DNA of 33,745 bases from the NCBI GenBank assembly GCA_902796555.1, contig CADBPR010000046.1, forward strand, positions 1 to 33,745. The letters run 5' to 3'. Source of the DNA: an uncultured Bacteroidia bacterium. Its GTDB lineage: Bacteria; Bacteroidota; Bacteroidia; Bacteroidales; UBA932. The notes below the pieces were generated by a model. That model was given only the letters and a program-made list of their open reading frames with translations. It was not told the DNA's origin and did not search any database. The translations under genes were made by a program, and so were the position numbers. Shown in pieces: positions 15,863 to 23,354 of this stretch; the first letter of the stretch is position 1; every line of letters starts with the position of its first letter.

Positions 15863-16579
15863 TTATTTCCGGAGCAGACCGATTACGGAGCGTTCCTGCA
15901 GGGAATAGGCCCCCTGTTCGTCTTTTACATACCAGGTACTGCTGATTTTGAAAGGCATCTCCTCAACGCCGGCGGGGAGCAGGCCTTCGGTCGGGAAACA
16001 GACCATGCTGACTCCGTTTGCGTAGGTTTCCCAGAGGGTGTCTTCCGTGTCGGCATTCAGCATGTCCGGTGTGACAGATTCTCCGCCGCCGTTGTGCCGC
16101 AGGGTCAGCCGCAGGGTGTCCGTATCGGCGGTGGCATCGTTCAGCACCAGGTTAATCAGGTGCTTCGTCTCTGAACCCTGCAAAAACGTGACGCCGATTT
16201 CCATATTCAGGTAGCCTCCGCCCTGCCAACCGCCGGAAACGCGGACCGGGTCGTGGCCCAGGGCATCGTCGTCTGTTACGGAAGTTGCTTTCAGCCAGTC
16301 TTTTACCAGTGGTGTCGCCCAGGTTTTGACATGGATGTCATAGCCCTGTTCATTCTGTCCGACGATATTGAAAGAAAGGAACAGCCGGTCCTGCGCCGGC
16401 ACAGGTTCTTCCGTGTCGGTCGAGCGGATGACGTAGCGGATGCCGCCGTCTGATACGAATACCGAGCCGTCGCAGCGGCCCATATCAGACAGCCCCGTTA
16501 CTACCAGTTCGTTCTTGCCGCAGCTTGCCGCCATACTTACCACCGCGAGGATGGCCGTCCATAACCGGATTGTTTTCAT
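15863..16579 (-). CDS. NigD-like lipoprotein
   Basis: A 238-residue predicted lipoprotein from ATG at 16579, with lipobox MAASC (Cys20); an ATG at 16591 would add MNDG. The mature part matches the NigD layout: an OB-like N-terminal domain with DRLFLSFNIVGQNEQGYDI, then the linker DALGHDPVRVSGGW and a beta-sandwich with GGYLNMEIGVTF, KHLINLVLND and LRLTLRHNGGGE. NigD proteins are common Bacteroidota surface or periplasmic lipoproteins of unclear role, first named from a bacteriocin locus. The gene begins 45 bases after the M6 protease stop on the same strand, with no obvious promoter or terminator between, so it is probably the last gene of that operon. Confidence 0.82.
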   Translation of the reverse strand: MKTIRLWTAILAVVSMAASCGKNELVVTGLSDMGRCDGSVFVSDGGIRYVIRSTDTEEPVPAQDRLFLSFNIVGQNEQGYDIHVKTWATPLVKDWLKATSVTDDDALGHDPVRVSGGWQGGGYLNMEIGVTFLQGSETKHLINLVLNDATADTDTLRLTLRHNGGGESVTPDMLNADTEDTLWETYANGVSMVCFPTEGLLPAGVEEMPFKISSTWYVKDEQGAYSLQERSVIGLLRK

Positions 16580-16624
16580 TCCATCATTCATTTTATACCT
16601 TGCATGTTATGTAGCTGCCAACCG

Positions 16625-19117
16625 TCAGTCGGCGACATCAAAGTCATACCATAGCGTCTCAACGGTGCCGTCACGGAACGTGATTTCCACTTTCCACGTG
16701 TGGGCGCCGGCCGAAAGCGTCTGAGGCTCTGCCGCTACAGCGACACCGTCCAGGTACCAGACTACGGCGCTGACAGGCTTGTCGGCCGCCGTCTGCAATT
16801 GCGGCAGCCAGCTGTTTCCCGCCCGGAGGGTTCCTTCCGGGACGACGAATGCGCTGATTCCGAAATCGGCCGGACCGGCCGTATAGGCCGATGCAATTTC
16901 CAGCGAAAGGACCGGATTGAAGTAATAACTGCCGCTCTTGATGGGCCGCCAGTTGGCATCGACCCCTTTGCCGAACGGCGTCGCATAGCCGGATACTTCT
17001 TCGTCATATGTGCCGGACACCAGGAAAGGATAGCTGCCGGATACCAGACCGTCAAAGGCATAGCCTACCGAAAAGTCACCTTGATCAGGAATCAGCAGCT
17101 CGCCGGAAAGGGTCAGGGCGTTGGCTGAGCCCGGGACAAACCGGTCCGTTACTTCCTCGCAATAAATCTGTTTCGTCCCGCTATAAGCGACTATCCAGGC
17201 TGTTTCAAAGGCGTCTTTGGTGTTGGCTGCAGGAAGATGCAGGCGCAGAATTCGGCAGCCGGCAAGGCTCCGCTGGGCAATCTGTGCGGCGGTGAGCCGA
17301 TAGACGATGGCCCGCTGCGTCGCAGAACCGTAGCCGAAGTTGTATTTCGGGTACGAATCGTCATAGGCAAGTTCCCCGAAAGGGACCCCCTCAGAAGGCC
17401 TTAACAGAGTGATATCCACGTTGTTGCGCAGGTCGGTCTGCAATACGGCGCCCTGGCTCCGGTAGCCGGACGCGGAAACGGTCAGGATGGATGTTGAAGC
17501 CCAGCCGTCGCCGGGTTCCAGCAGATATGTGCCGTTGTCGTCGGTATAGGTAATCTGGTCCGTGGACAGCCAGGACGGGGCGGCGAAGCCGGACGGTTCC
17601 GGCCGTACCGCAGGAGAGAGCCGGACCAGGGCCCCTTTCAAAGGCTGTCCCAGCACATCCGTCACGGTCCCCCAAATCGCATTGCCGGCGGGCACCAGGG
17701 TGGTAAATGACAGACTGGAAGCCTGTTCCGTGATATGCGAGAGGGTGCAGTCGTTCATGCTGCCGTCCCAGGCTGTCAGCGTGAGCGTGCTGACCCCGCT
17801 TTTGCCCGGAAAAGCGAAATGAGCGGAACTTCCGGCGCCGAACGAAGGCACGAGGTAACAGCAGGGATGGCCGTAGTAGCGGTTGAACGTATTGGTGTTC
17901 CGCCACAGGTATTCGGCCGTAAGGGTGCCGGTGATGATATTCTGCGAAGCGTCGATATGATAGACCAGCAGACCGTGTTCGGGCAGGTAGGCGTCCCAGC
18001 CGGTATTGTCACGGTATTCCAAGATGAAAAACTCGCCCGGGTTGGCGGTGTCCATCCGGAACGCCTCGTATTCCCGCACCGGTTTCAAGCTCCGTTCACC
18101 GGCGCTGCCGAGGACTTCCGGGTTGGGCATCCAGCCCAGCATGTTCAGTTCGATGGCCGAGAAATGCGGCGGCGTGCGGCCTTCGTTGAGGTAGTTTCCC
18201 ATGCTCATAAGCATGAATGGGCCCACCGTAAAGTTCTCGCCGTCTGAATATTCATAATCCGTGTCATAGAAGTCGGGCAGACCCAGCGAATGGGCGAATT
18301 CGTGGCAGGTGGTGCCGATGCCGCACATCTCCGTTCCGCGGTATCCCCGCAACTCGGAGGTACAGAAATATTTGGTCAGTTTTACGCCGTCGAACGTGCC
18401 GTAGGACGTCGACTGGTGGGGCCAGATGGATTCTTCGCCGGCACCTTCGGCTTCGTTGTGACCGGCATAATAGAACAGAACCATGTCGATGCTGCCGTCT
18501 CCGTCCGAATCATAGCGGGAGAAGTCTATTTCATTGTCCAGCAGGACGCAGGCTTCATGCAGGGCCTTGGATCCGTTGTCGGTTTGGCCGTAAGAGGCGG
18601 AGGGCTGGGACAACTGTACGGGACCGTATATATCGAAGACCGGACGGAACTGACCGTGGGACGTCTCGACGTAATAATCCCGCACAGAGCCTGTTGCGCC
18701 ATTGTCGCTGTAACCGGATTCGTTGAGCATCCGGGAGAACCGGGTCTTGGGGTCGGGCGTCACAAAGGTGGAATCGGTGAATTCCACCAGCAGGCACAGG
18801 ATGTTCCGTTCCCCGAAATTGGTGGCCGGGGCGGTTTCATAGGTGGACCAGGCCCTGTGGCGGGTCTGGGCTTGTTCGGTCAGCAGTTTGCTGCGCTTTT
18901 TTTCGACAGCTGGGCGGAAGAACCCGTCGGCGCCCTGCTCGACGATACGTCCGGCGGCATCGGTGGTCCAGTGGCAATACTCATCGCCGTGGCGCTCCAG
19001 CACCAGAACGGTGCCGTCCGGCTGGCGGTAGCGGAAGCTTCCGGGACGGGCGGGGGCGGCGGCAATCCATGAGGCTGTCAGCAGCATCAGCGCCAGGAAA
19101 GAAAGACTCCTCTTCAT
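16625..19117 (-). CDS. Secreted M6 family metalloprotease (immune inhibitor A-like)
   Basis: An 830-residue exported zinc protease. A signal peptide ends near residue 22. A short propeptide-like region (RQPDGTVLVLERHGDEYCHW, as in TIGR03296 M6 proteins) precedes the catalytic domain, about 100-440. The zinc site is HEFAHSLGLPD (about 272-282), with catalytic Glu and the third-ligand Asp of M6 enzymes. A Met-turn-like LMSMGNYLNEG follows. DSDGDGSID (about 203-211) looks like a calcium loop. A carboxypeptidase-regulatory-like beta-sandwich lies at about 505-590, and an Ig-like domain ends the protein. I see no type IX secretion tail. Two ATGs are adjacent (19120 and 19117); the AGGAGG at 19124-19129 sits six bases from the second, which I prefer. 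Likely role: extracellular protein degradation or toxin-like proteolysis. Confidence 0.9.
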   Translation of the reverse strand: MKRSLSFLALMLLTASWIAAAPARPGSFRYRQPDGTVLVLERHGDEYCHWTTDAAGRIVEQGADGFFRPAVEKKRSKLLTEQAQTRHRAWSTYETAPATNFGERNILCLLVEFTDSTFVTPDPKTRFSRMLNESGYSDNGATGSVRDYYVETSHGQFRPVFDIYGPVQLSQPSASYGQTDNGSKALHEACVLLDNEIDFSRYDSDGDGSIDMVLFYYAGHNEAEGAGEESIWPHQSTSYGTFDGVKLTKYFCTSELRGYRGTEMCGIGTTCHEFAHSLGLPDFYDTDYEYSDGENFTVGPFMLMSMGNYLNEGRTPPHFSAIELNMLGWMPNPEVLGSAGERSLKPVREYEAFRMDTANPGEFFILEYRDNTGWDAYLPEHGLLVYHIDASQNIITGTLTAEYLWRNTNTFNRYYGHPCCYLVPSFGAGSSAHFAFPGKSGVSTLTLTAWDGSMNDCTLSHITEQASSLSFTTLVPAGNAIWGTVTDVLGQPLKGALVRLSPAVRPEPSGFAAPSWLSTDQITYTDDNGTYLLEPGDGWASTSILTVSASGYRSQGAVLQTDLRNNVDITLLRPSEGVPFGELAYDDSYPKYNFGYGSATQRAIVYRLTAAQIAQRSLAGCRILRLHLPAANTKDAFETAWIVAYSGTKQIYCEEVTDRFVPGSANALTLSGELLIPDQGDFSVGYAFDGLVSGSYPFLVSGTYDEEVSGYATPFGKGVDANWRPIKSGSYYFNPVLSLEIASAYTAGPADFGISAFVVPEGTLRAGNSWLPQLQTAADKPVSAVVWYLDGVAVAAEPQTLSAGAHTWKVEITFRDGTVETLWYDFDVAD

Positions 19118-19120
19118 CAT

Positions 19121-20593
19121 TTACCTCCTGATTACCAATCCTTTATTATCGTCTGTCAACAGCTTGACCCTGTCTTCTTGCAGGTCCAGGACTGTGGCCC
19201 GGAAGGGCGTGTTGCGCAGGATTTCTCCGCGCTCGCTTTCAATCAGTTCCGCCTGGAAAGAAGCGCCTTCGCTGAGTTCGACCGGGATGCCGGCCACTTC
19301 GTAAACATGCATCGTGCCCGGCAGGAGGAAGCGGAAATACTCCTTTCCTTCGGCGCGCAGGCTGTTCATCTGGTCCTGCCCGCGGGTGTACAGCCACTCG
19401 ATGCCTGCTACGCCGTAGATGCCGAAAGCATCGCTTTCATAGACCGGGTTGACAGGCTCCTGGACAATCATGGCATAGCCGGCGGACCCGGCTGAGGTGC
19501 ACAGGTCTATCCGGCAGGAACGGCGCTCGCCCGGATTGGGGGCGACGCTGAAGGTCAGGCTTTCGCTGCGCAGGGCTTTGGTTGAAAGGTGGGTGACCCA
19601 GTCCTCTGCAATCCGGATGTCATATTGGATATCGGTGCGGAGTGAGAAAGTAACCTGTCCGCCGGCCGCCGGTGCGGTCATTGCGGCATCGGCGAATTCC
19701 ACCGTCGCCTTGATGCAGTTGATGGAAGCCATGATTACATAGCCCTTCCCGTCGCTGACCCAGACCAGGGCCTCACATTCGGTCACCGGGTCGGGGGCTG
19801 TCAGGACAATTTCGCCCTCCCAGGCATTTTTGGGCTGTACCCGGGCAATCCAGCCGCCTTGTCCCATGGCTTTGACGACATTGTTTTCGTTCCCGCCGCT
19901 GACCAGGTAAGGGAAGGTGAAACTTTCGCCCGGAAGGGCGGCCGCCACTTCCCGGATATCGAAGAAGGTAATGGAAAGGTCGCTTTTCAGCGGAAGGGTA
20001 ATCGTCGTGCCGTCCCTGAGCTGGAAGATGAGGGCATTCCCGGCGCTATTGTAGCTGATATCCTTGATGAGAGGGTCTTCCTGTTGGTTCAGTACCGGTG
20101 CGATATTCGTCCAGACCGCACCGTTGTCAAAAGAAATCCACCAGTATCCGTCTTCGGTTTTGAGTATCGGGGTAGGGGCGTTGGCCAGGACCTGGTTCCC
20201 CCGGCCATCCTTCAGCCAGTCCCCGTCCAGGGTCCAGTACCAGTTGCCGTCCGTATCCTGGCGGACACCGATAAGGGGGCTGTGCCCGTCTTGTCCGTCT
20301 TTTCCGTCGCTGCCGCTGCGGACCGTCAGGGTACTCTTGTCCGAGAAGGTAATGGTCCAGGTTTTCACCCCGTCTTCTTCGCCCTCTGCAACGGACAGAA
20401 TCGTCTTGTTTTGCTGGAGGGCATCCACAAGCCTCTGCAGTGTCTGCAGGTCGCCGTTGAGGGTTCTGACGGTTTTTTCCAGGGTGGTCAGGCGGGTGTC
20501 CAGGTCTTCTACCCGCTCCCGGAGCGGGGCATCGTTGTAGCAAGCCGTCGCGCAAAGGTAGGCCGTGCATAAGGCAAGCAACAGTTTTTTCAT
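19121..20593 (-). CDS. DUF4988/BACON-domain lipoprotein
   Basis: A 490-residue lipoprotein with lipobox ATAC (Cys18). A coiled coil follows (about 25-60; leucine heptads LEKTVRTLNGDLQTLQRL). A Gly-Asp-rich segment (SGSDGKDGQDGHSP) leads into beta repeats with the pattern DGYWWISFDNGAVWT. This is the DUF4988 layout, also named the N-terminal domain of PL29 family lyases. Residues about 300-385 (TAPAAGGQVTFSL ... WVTHL ... NPGERRSCRIDLCTSAG) match a BACON domain, a carbohydrate- or mucin-associated beta-sandwich. The last 100 residues are unassigned; no lyase catalytic domain is visible. Start: ATG 20593 is chosen over an in-frame TTG at 20605. It lies 13 bases after the Fur-like gene and its stop abuts the M6 protease start. 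Probably a surface-anchored partner or adhesin for the protease. Confidence 0.82.
   Translation of the reverse strand: MKKLLLALCTAYLCATACYNDAPLRERVEDLDTRLTTLEKTVRTLNGDLQTLQRLVDALQQNKTILSVAEGEEDGVKTWTITFSDKSTLTVRSGSDGKDGQDGHSPLIGVRQDTDGNWYWTLDGDWLKDGRGNQVLANAPTPILKTEDGYWWISFDNGAVWTNIAPVLNQQEDPLIKDISYNSAGNALIFQLRDGTTITLPLKSDLSITFFDIREVAAALPGESFTFPYLVSGGNENNVVKAMGQGGWIARVQPKNAWEGEIVLTAPDPVTECEALVWVSDGKGYVIMASINCIKATVEFADAAMTAPAAGGQVTFSLRTDIQYDIRIAEDWVTHLSTKALRSESLTFSVAPNPGERRSCRIDLCTSAGSAGYAMIVQEPVNPVYESDAFGIYGVAGIEWLYTRGQDQMNSLRAEGKEYFRFLLPGTMHVYEVAGIPVELSEGASFQAELIESERGEILRNTPFRATVLDLQEDRVKLLTDDNKGLVIRR
19124..19129 (-). promoter_or_regulatory. Strong Shine-Dalgarno site for the M6 protease
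   Basis: Perfect AGGAGG on the minus strand, lying within the last codons of the upstream lipoprotein gene and followed by TAA then ATGATG. Bacteroidota rarely use strong Shine-Dalgarno sites, so it stands out, and it decides in favour of the ATG at 19117. The overlap with the upstream stop implies translational coupling. Confidence 0.75.
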
Positions 20594-20606
20594 AAGGGTC
20601 GACAAA

Positions 20607-21062
20607 CTATTTCTTTTTATATTGACTCGGGTGGCAGAGGATGCTGATGTCTATCCCGTCCACGCGGTAACCGCGGAAGCGCCGCTTGCCCAGGCGGGAA
20701 AACACCATCCCCATCAGTTCTCCGTCCTCGATATCCGTCCAGGTATTGCTGACGGTGTCATACAGGTGGATATGGGCGGAAGGAATCACGTCGAAAACCA
20801 GTTTCCCGCCCCGGCCCAACCGGTGGGCATAGATGCCCAGCAAGGCCATTTGGGACAGGATATTGTATATGGATGCGGTCGCAATCCGGACCGTCCCTTT
20901 CTCCGCGAGACGCGTTGCCACATCCTCGGCGGTGGCGTGCCGGAGGTCCAGCATGGCCGAATGGACAGCCATCCGCTGCGCGGTCGCTTTCAGTTTGTGC
21001 CGCAGCAGCAGGGTCCGGAATTCTTCCGGGGATGGCGGGGTTGTGGTAGGCCGGTCTTTCAT
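20607..21062 (-). CDS. Fur-family transcriptional regulator
   Basis: A 151-residue DNA-binding repressor-like protein. The winged helix spans about residues 12-90, with KATAQRMAVHSAML, then TAEDVATRLAEKG and recognition helix ATASIYNILSQMALLGI. The C-terminal dimerisation half has AHIHLYD (96-102), corresponding to the His-rich metal site. The structural-zinc CxxC pair of classical Fur/PerR is absent: the only Cys is Cys143 (ILCHPS). Family members sense Fe2+, Zn2+, Mn2+ or peroxide; this one is nearest to PerR-like Bacteroidota forms, but the ligand cannot be told. It is first in an operon with the DUF4988 lipoprotein (13-base gap) and M6 protease, and is divergent from trxB, so it may control itself, the protease unit and perhaps trxB. 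Confidence 0.92.
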   Translation of the reverse strand: MKDRPTTTPPSPEEFRTLLLRHKLKATAQRMAVHSAMLDLRHATAEDVATRLAEKGTVRIATASIYNILSQMALLGIYAHRLGRGGKLVFDVIPSAHIHLYDTVSNTWTDIEDGELMGMVFSRLGKRRFRGYRVDGIDISILCHPSQYKKK

Positions 21063-21084
21063 CCTTCAGGACTGTATCCATTTG

Positions 21085-21116
21085 CAAATATAGAATATTT
21101 TTTGGAACTTTGTAAA
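21085..21116 (-). promoter_or_regulatory. Promoter of the Fur/lipoprotein/M6 protease operon, with palindrome
   Basis: On the minus strand TTTA (21113-21116), a 20-base gap, then TATATTTG (21085-21092), a perfect TAnnTTTG. The -7 box overlaps a perfect 10-base palindrome, ATTTGCAAAT (21080-21089), which is a plausible autoregulatory operator in the fur-trxB intergenic region. Binding is inferred only. No convincing plus-strand promoter for trxB was found in the same gap. Confidence 0.65.
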
Positions 21117-21131
21117 CTTATTGTTTCGTAT

Positions 21132-22058
21132 ATGGAAAAGGTAAAAGTTTTGATCATCGGTTCCGGCCCTGCTGGCTATACAGCAGCCATTTACGCCTCC
21201 CGCGCGTCCCTGTCCCCCGTCCTGTATGAGGGCATGGAGCCCGGCGGACAGCTCACCACCACCACGATGGTGGAGAATTACCCCGGTTTCGCGGACGGCG
21301 TGGACGCCAATCAGCTCATGGGTGTGCTGAAAGCCCAGGCGCAGCGTTTCGGTGCCGATGTCCGCCGGGGAATCATCCGGACCATCGACCTTTCCTCCCG
21401 TCCCTTCCATGCCGTGACGGACGGCGGGGCCGAACTGGAGGCCGAAACGGTCATCATCGCCACCGGTGCGACGGCCCGCTACCTGGGGCTGCCTTCGGAA
21501 CGGAAATTCAAAGGGCTGGGCGTATCCGCCTGCGCGACCTGCGACGGGTTCTTTTACCGCAAGAAAGACGTGGCCGTGGTGGGCGGCGGCGATACCGCCT
21601 GCGAAGAGGCGACGTACCTGGCCCAGCTCTGCCGCAAGGTCTATATGATTGTGCGCCGGGACGTGTTCCGCGCCTCGAAGGCCATGCAGGAGCGGGTATT
21701 CGCTACACCGAACATCGAAATCCTGTGGAACTGCAACACCCAGGAAGTGCTGGGCGACGAGGCCGGCGTGACCGGAGCGCGGCTGCTGCGCAAGGATGGC
21801 GAGATTTTTGATATCAAGATTGACGGCTTTTTCCTGGCCATCGGACATCATCCCAATTCGGAACTGTTCCAGCCTTGGGTGAACACCGATGAAAACGGAT
21901 ACATCATCACCGAAGGCAAAACGTCCCGGACCAATGTGGAGGGCGTCTTCGCTGCCGGCGATGTCCAGGACCCCCACTACAGGCAGGCGGTCACCGCGGC
22001 CGCATCGGGCTGCCGCGCGGCCCTGGATGCCGAACGCTTCCTGCTGGGGAACAAATAA
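21132..22058 (+). CDS. trxB: Thioredoxin-disulfide reductase
   Basis: TrxB uses NADPH and FAD to reduce thioredoxin in the cytoplasm. The 308-residue product has the FAD motif GSGPAG (about 10-15), the redox-active CATC (Cys134 and Cys137) followed by DGFFYR, the NADPH motif GGGDTA (151-156), and the C-terminal FAD segment GVFAAGDVQDPHYRQ. The start is ATG 21132; the open frame extends upstream to 20565, but only as the antisense of the Fur-like gene. It is divergent from that regulator gene, a common arrangement for redox-stress control. bamD follows after eight bases, so the two are probably co-transcribed. Confidence 0.97.
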   Translation: MEKVKVLIIGSGPAGYTAAIYASRASLSPVLYEGMEPGGQLTTTTMVENYPGFADGVDANQLMGVLKAQAQRFGADVRRGIIRTIDLSSRPFHAVTDGGAELEAETVIIATGATARYLGLPSERKFKGLGVSACATCDGFFYRKKDVAVVGGGDTACEEATYLAQLCRKVYMIVRRDVFRASKAMQERVFATPNIEILWNCNTQEVLGDEAGVTGARLLRKDGEIFDIKIDGFFLAIGHHPNSELFQPWVNTDENGYIITEGKTSRTNVEGVFAAGDVQDPHYRQAVTAAASGCRAALDAERFLLGNK

Positions 22059-22066
22059 ACAAAGAC

Positions 22067-22939
22067 ATGAAGGAACTGAAAATCACCCTTTTTCTGTTGA
22101 CTGCCCTGCTGGCCGGGGCCGCCTGCAAGTCCCAGTATGATACCCTGCTGGCCAGCAACAACGTAGAGGAGAAATACAAGGCTGCGTTCGAGTATTTCAA
22201 CAAAGGGCGCTACCAGAAGGCGGCGGCCCTGTTCGAATCCATGGCCGTGCTCACCAGTGGCACCGAACGGGACGATACCGTGCAGTTCTACTGGGGTCTG
22301 AGCAATTACCGCTACAAGGATTATTTCACGGCGGAGTCCAATTTCAACAAATTCATCAACACCTTCCCCCGCAGCCCCTTCACCGAACAGGCCCGCTATC
22401 TGCGGATTGATTGCCTCTACCGGTCCACCCTCCGCTACGAACTGGACCAGAAGCCGACCTACGAGGCGATGAATGCGATTAACGAGTACCTGCGCGACTA
22501 TCCCTCCAGCGAATATGCCGGCGATTGTCAAGCGATGCTGCAGGATTTGCAGAAACGCCTGGATACCAAGGCTTACGAAGGTGCGAAGCTGTATTACAAG
22601 ATGGAGGATTACAAGGCCTCCCGCGTAGCGCTCCGCAATGTGCTCAAGGACAATGCCGACAATTTCTACCGCGAAGATATCCTGTATTATATCGCCATGT
22701 CCTCTTACAAGTATGCCCAGTACAGCGTGCAGGACAAGCAGAAAGAGCGCTACCTGGTCTTTGTGGACGACTATCTGAATTTTATCGGCGAGATTCCCGA
22801 GTCGCCTTACCGGCGGGAGCTGGATGCCCTTTATGCCCGGGCACAACGGGCTCTGGGCAAGTATTCCGGCGGTGATGAACGGCTGGATGCCGGGGACCGG
22901 GAGTTCGAAGAAGAGCGGAGAAGCGCAGCGAAAAAATAA
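22067..22939 (+). CDS. bamD: Outer membrane protein assembly factor BamD
   Basis: BamD is the essential lipoprotein of the BAM machine, which folds beta-barrels into the outer membrane. The 290-residue product has lipobox LAGAAC (Cys20), then tetratricopeptide repeats beginning KYKAAFEYFNKGRYQKAAALFE (about 36 on) and FTAESNFNKFINTFPRSPF; the paired Asn-Phe and Pro-hinge pattern is typical of BamD. The highly charged C-terminus (EFEEERRSAAKK) is usual. It lies eight bases after trxB; rpoZ begins 55 bases after it. Its partner bamA is in the same window at 29791. Confidence 0.93.
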   Translation: MKELKITLFLLTALLAGAACKSQYDTLLASNNVEEKYKAAFEYFNKGRYQKAAALFESMAVLTSGTERDDTVQFYWGLSNYRYKDYFTAESNFNKFINTFPRSPFTEQARYLRIDCLYRSTLRYELDQKPTYEAMNAINEYLRDYPSSEYAGDCQAMLQDLQKRLDTKAYEGAKLYYKMEDYKASRVALRNVLKDNADNFYREDILYYIAMSSYKYAQYSVQDKQKERYLVFVDDYLNFIGEIPESPYRRELDALYARAQRALGKYSGGDERLDAGDREFEEERRSAAKK

Positions 22940-22994
22940 TTTTGAAACTTTCGCTGGGTGCCGTCCGTACCTATAGATGAAAAAGGAAAAAAAT

Positions 22995-23339
22995 ATGGAT
23001 AAGAAAAAAGTTCCGACCAACACGATTACCCGCGACATCAAGTATCTCGCGGAGCCTACGGGCAATATTTACGAGACCGTCGTCATCCTCTACAAACGGG
23101 CGAACCAGATAGCGACCGCCGAGAAGAAAGAGCTCAACAAGAAGCTGGAAGACTTCCGCAACGAGCGTGACACCCTGGAAGAGCAGTTCGAGAACCGCGA
23201 GCAGATTGAAATCTCCAAGTTCTACGAGCGTCAGCCCAAGCCTGCGCTGGTCGCCATCGAAGAATTCCAGGAAGGAGAACTGACCTACCGCAAGGCCAAA
23301 CACGACGAGTCGGCCACCAAGAACGTCGACTTCGAATAA
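22995..23339 (+). CDS. rpoZ: DNA-directed RNA polymerase omega subunit (Bacteroidota type)
   Basis: A 114-residue small subunit that helps beta-prime fold and assemble into RNA polymerase. The sequence fits the Bacteroidota omega/Rpb6-like family: NTITRDIKYLAEPTGNIYET, then VVILYKRANQIATAEKKEL, EDFRNERDTLEEQFENREQI and SKFYERQPKPALVAIEEF. I choose ATG 22995 because homologues begin at this MDxKK-x-PTNT point; an in-frame ATG at 22977 would add six lysine-rich residues. It sits between bamD and recN, its usual neighbourhood. Confidence 0.88.
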   Translation: MDKKKVPTNTITRDIKYLAEPTGNIYETVVILYKRANQIATAEKKELNKKLEDFRNERDTLEEQFENREQIEISKFYERQPKPALVAIEEFQEGELTYRKAKHDESATKNVDFE

Positions 23340-23354
23340 GAAGCTGTTTCCGCC

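Noticed and set aside
16625-19117. Type IX secretion C-terminal domain on the M6 protease
   Set aside because: The C-terminus ends in an Ig-like strand pattern without the usual conserved sorting motifs.
19121-20593. Polysaccharide lyase assignment for the DUF4988 lipoprotein
   Set aside because: Only the N-terminal PL29-type domain and a BACON domain can be seen; no lyase catalytic domain is present, so enzyme activity is not claimed.
20565-22058. Long open frame that would extend trxB by 189 residues upstream
   Set aside because: The extension is antisense to the Fur-like gene; the recognisable TrxB begins at ATG 21132 with MEKVKVLIIGSGPAG.
22941-22975. Promoter for rpoZ (TTTG at 22941 and TACCTATA at 22968)
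   Set aside because: The gap is 23 bases and the -7 match is poor; read-through from trxB-bamD is as likely.
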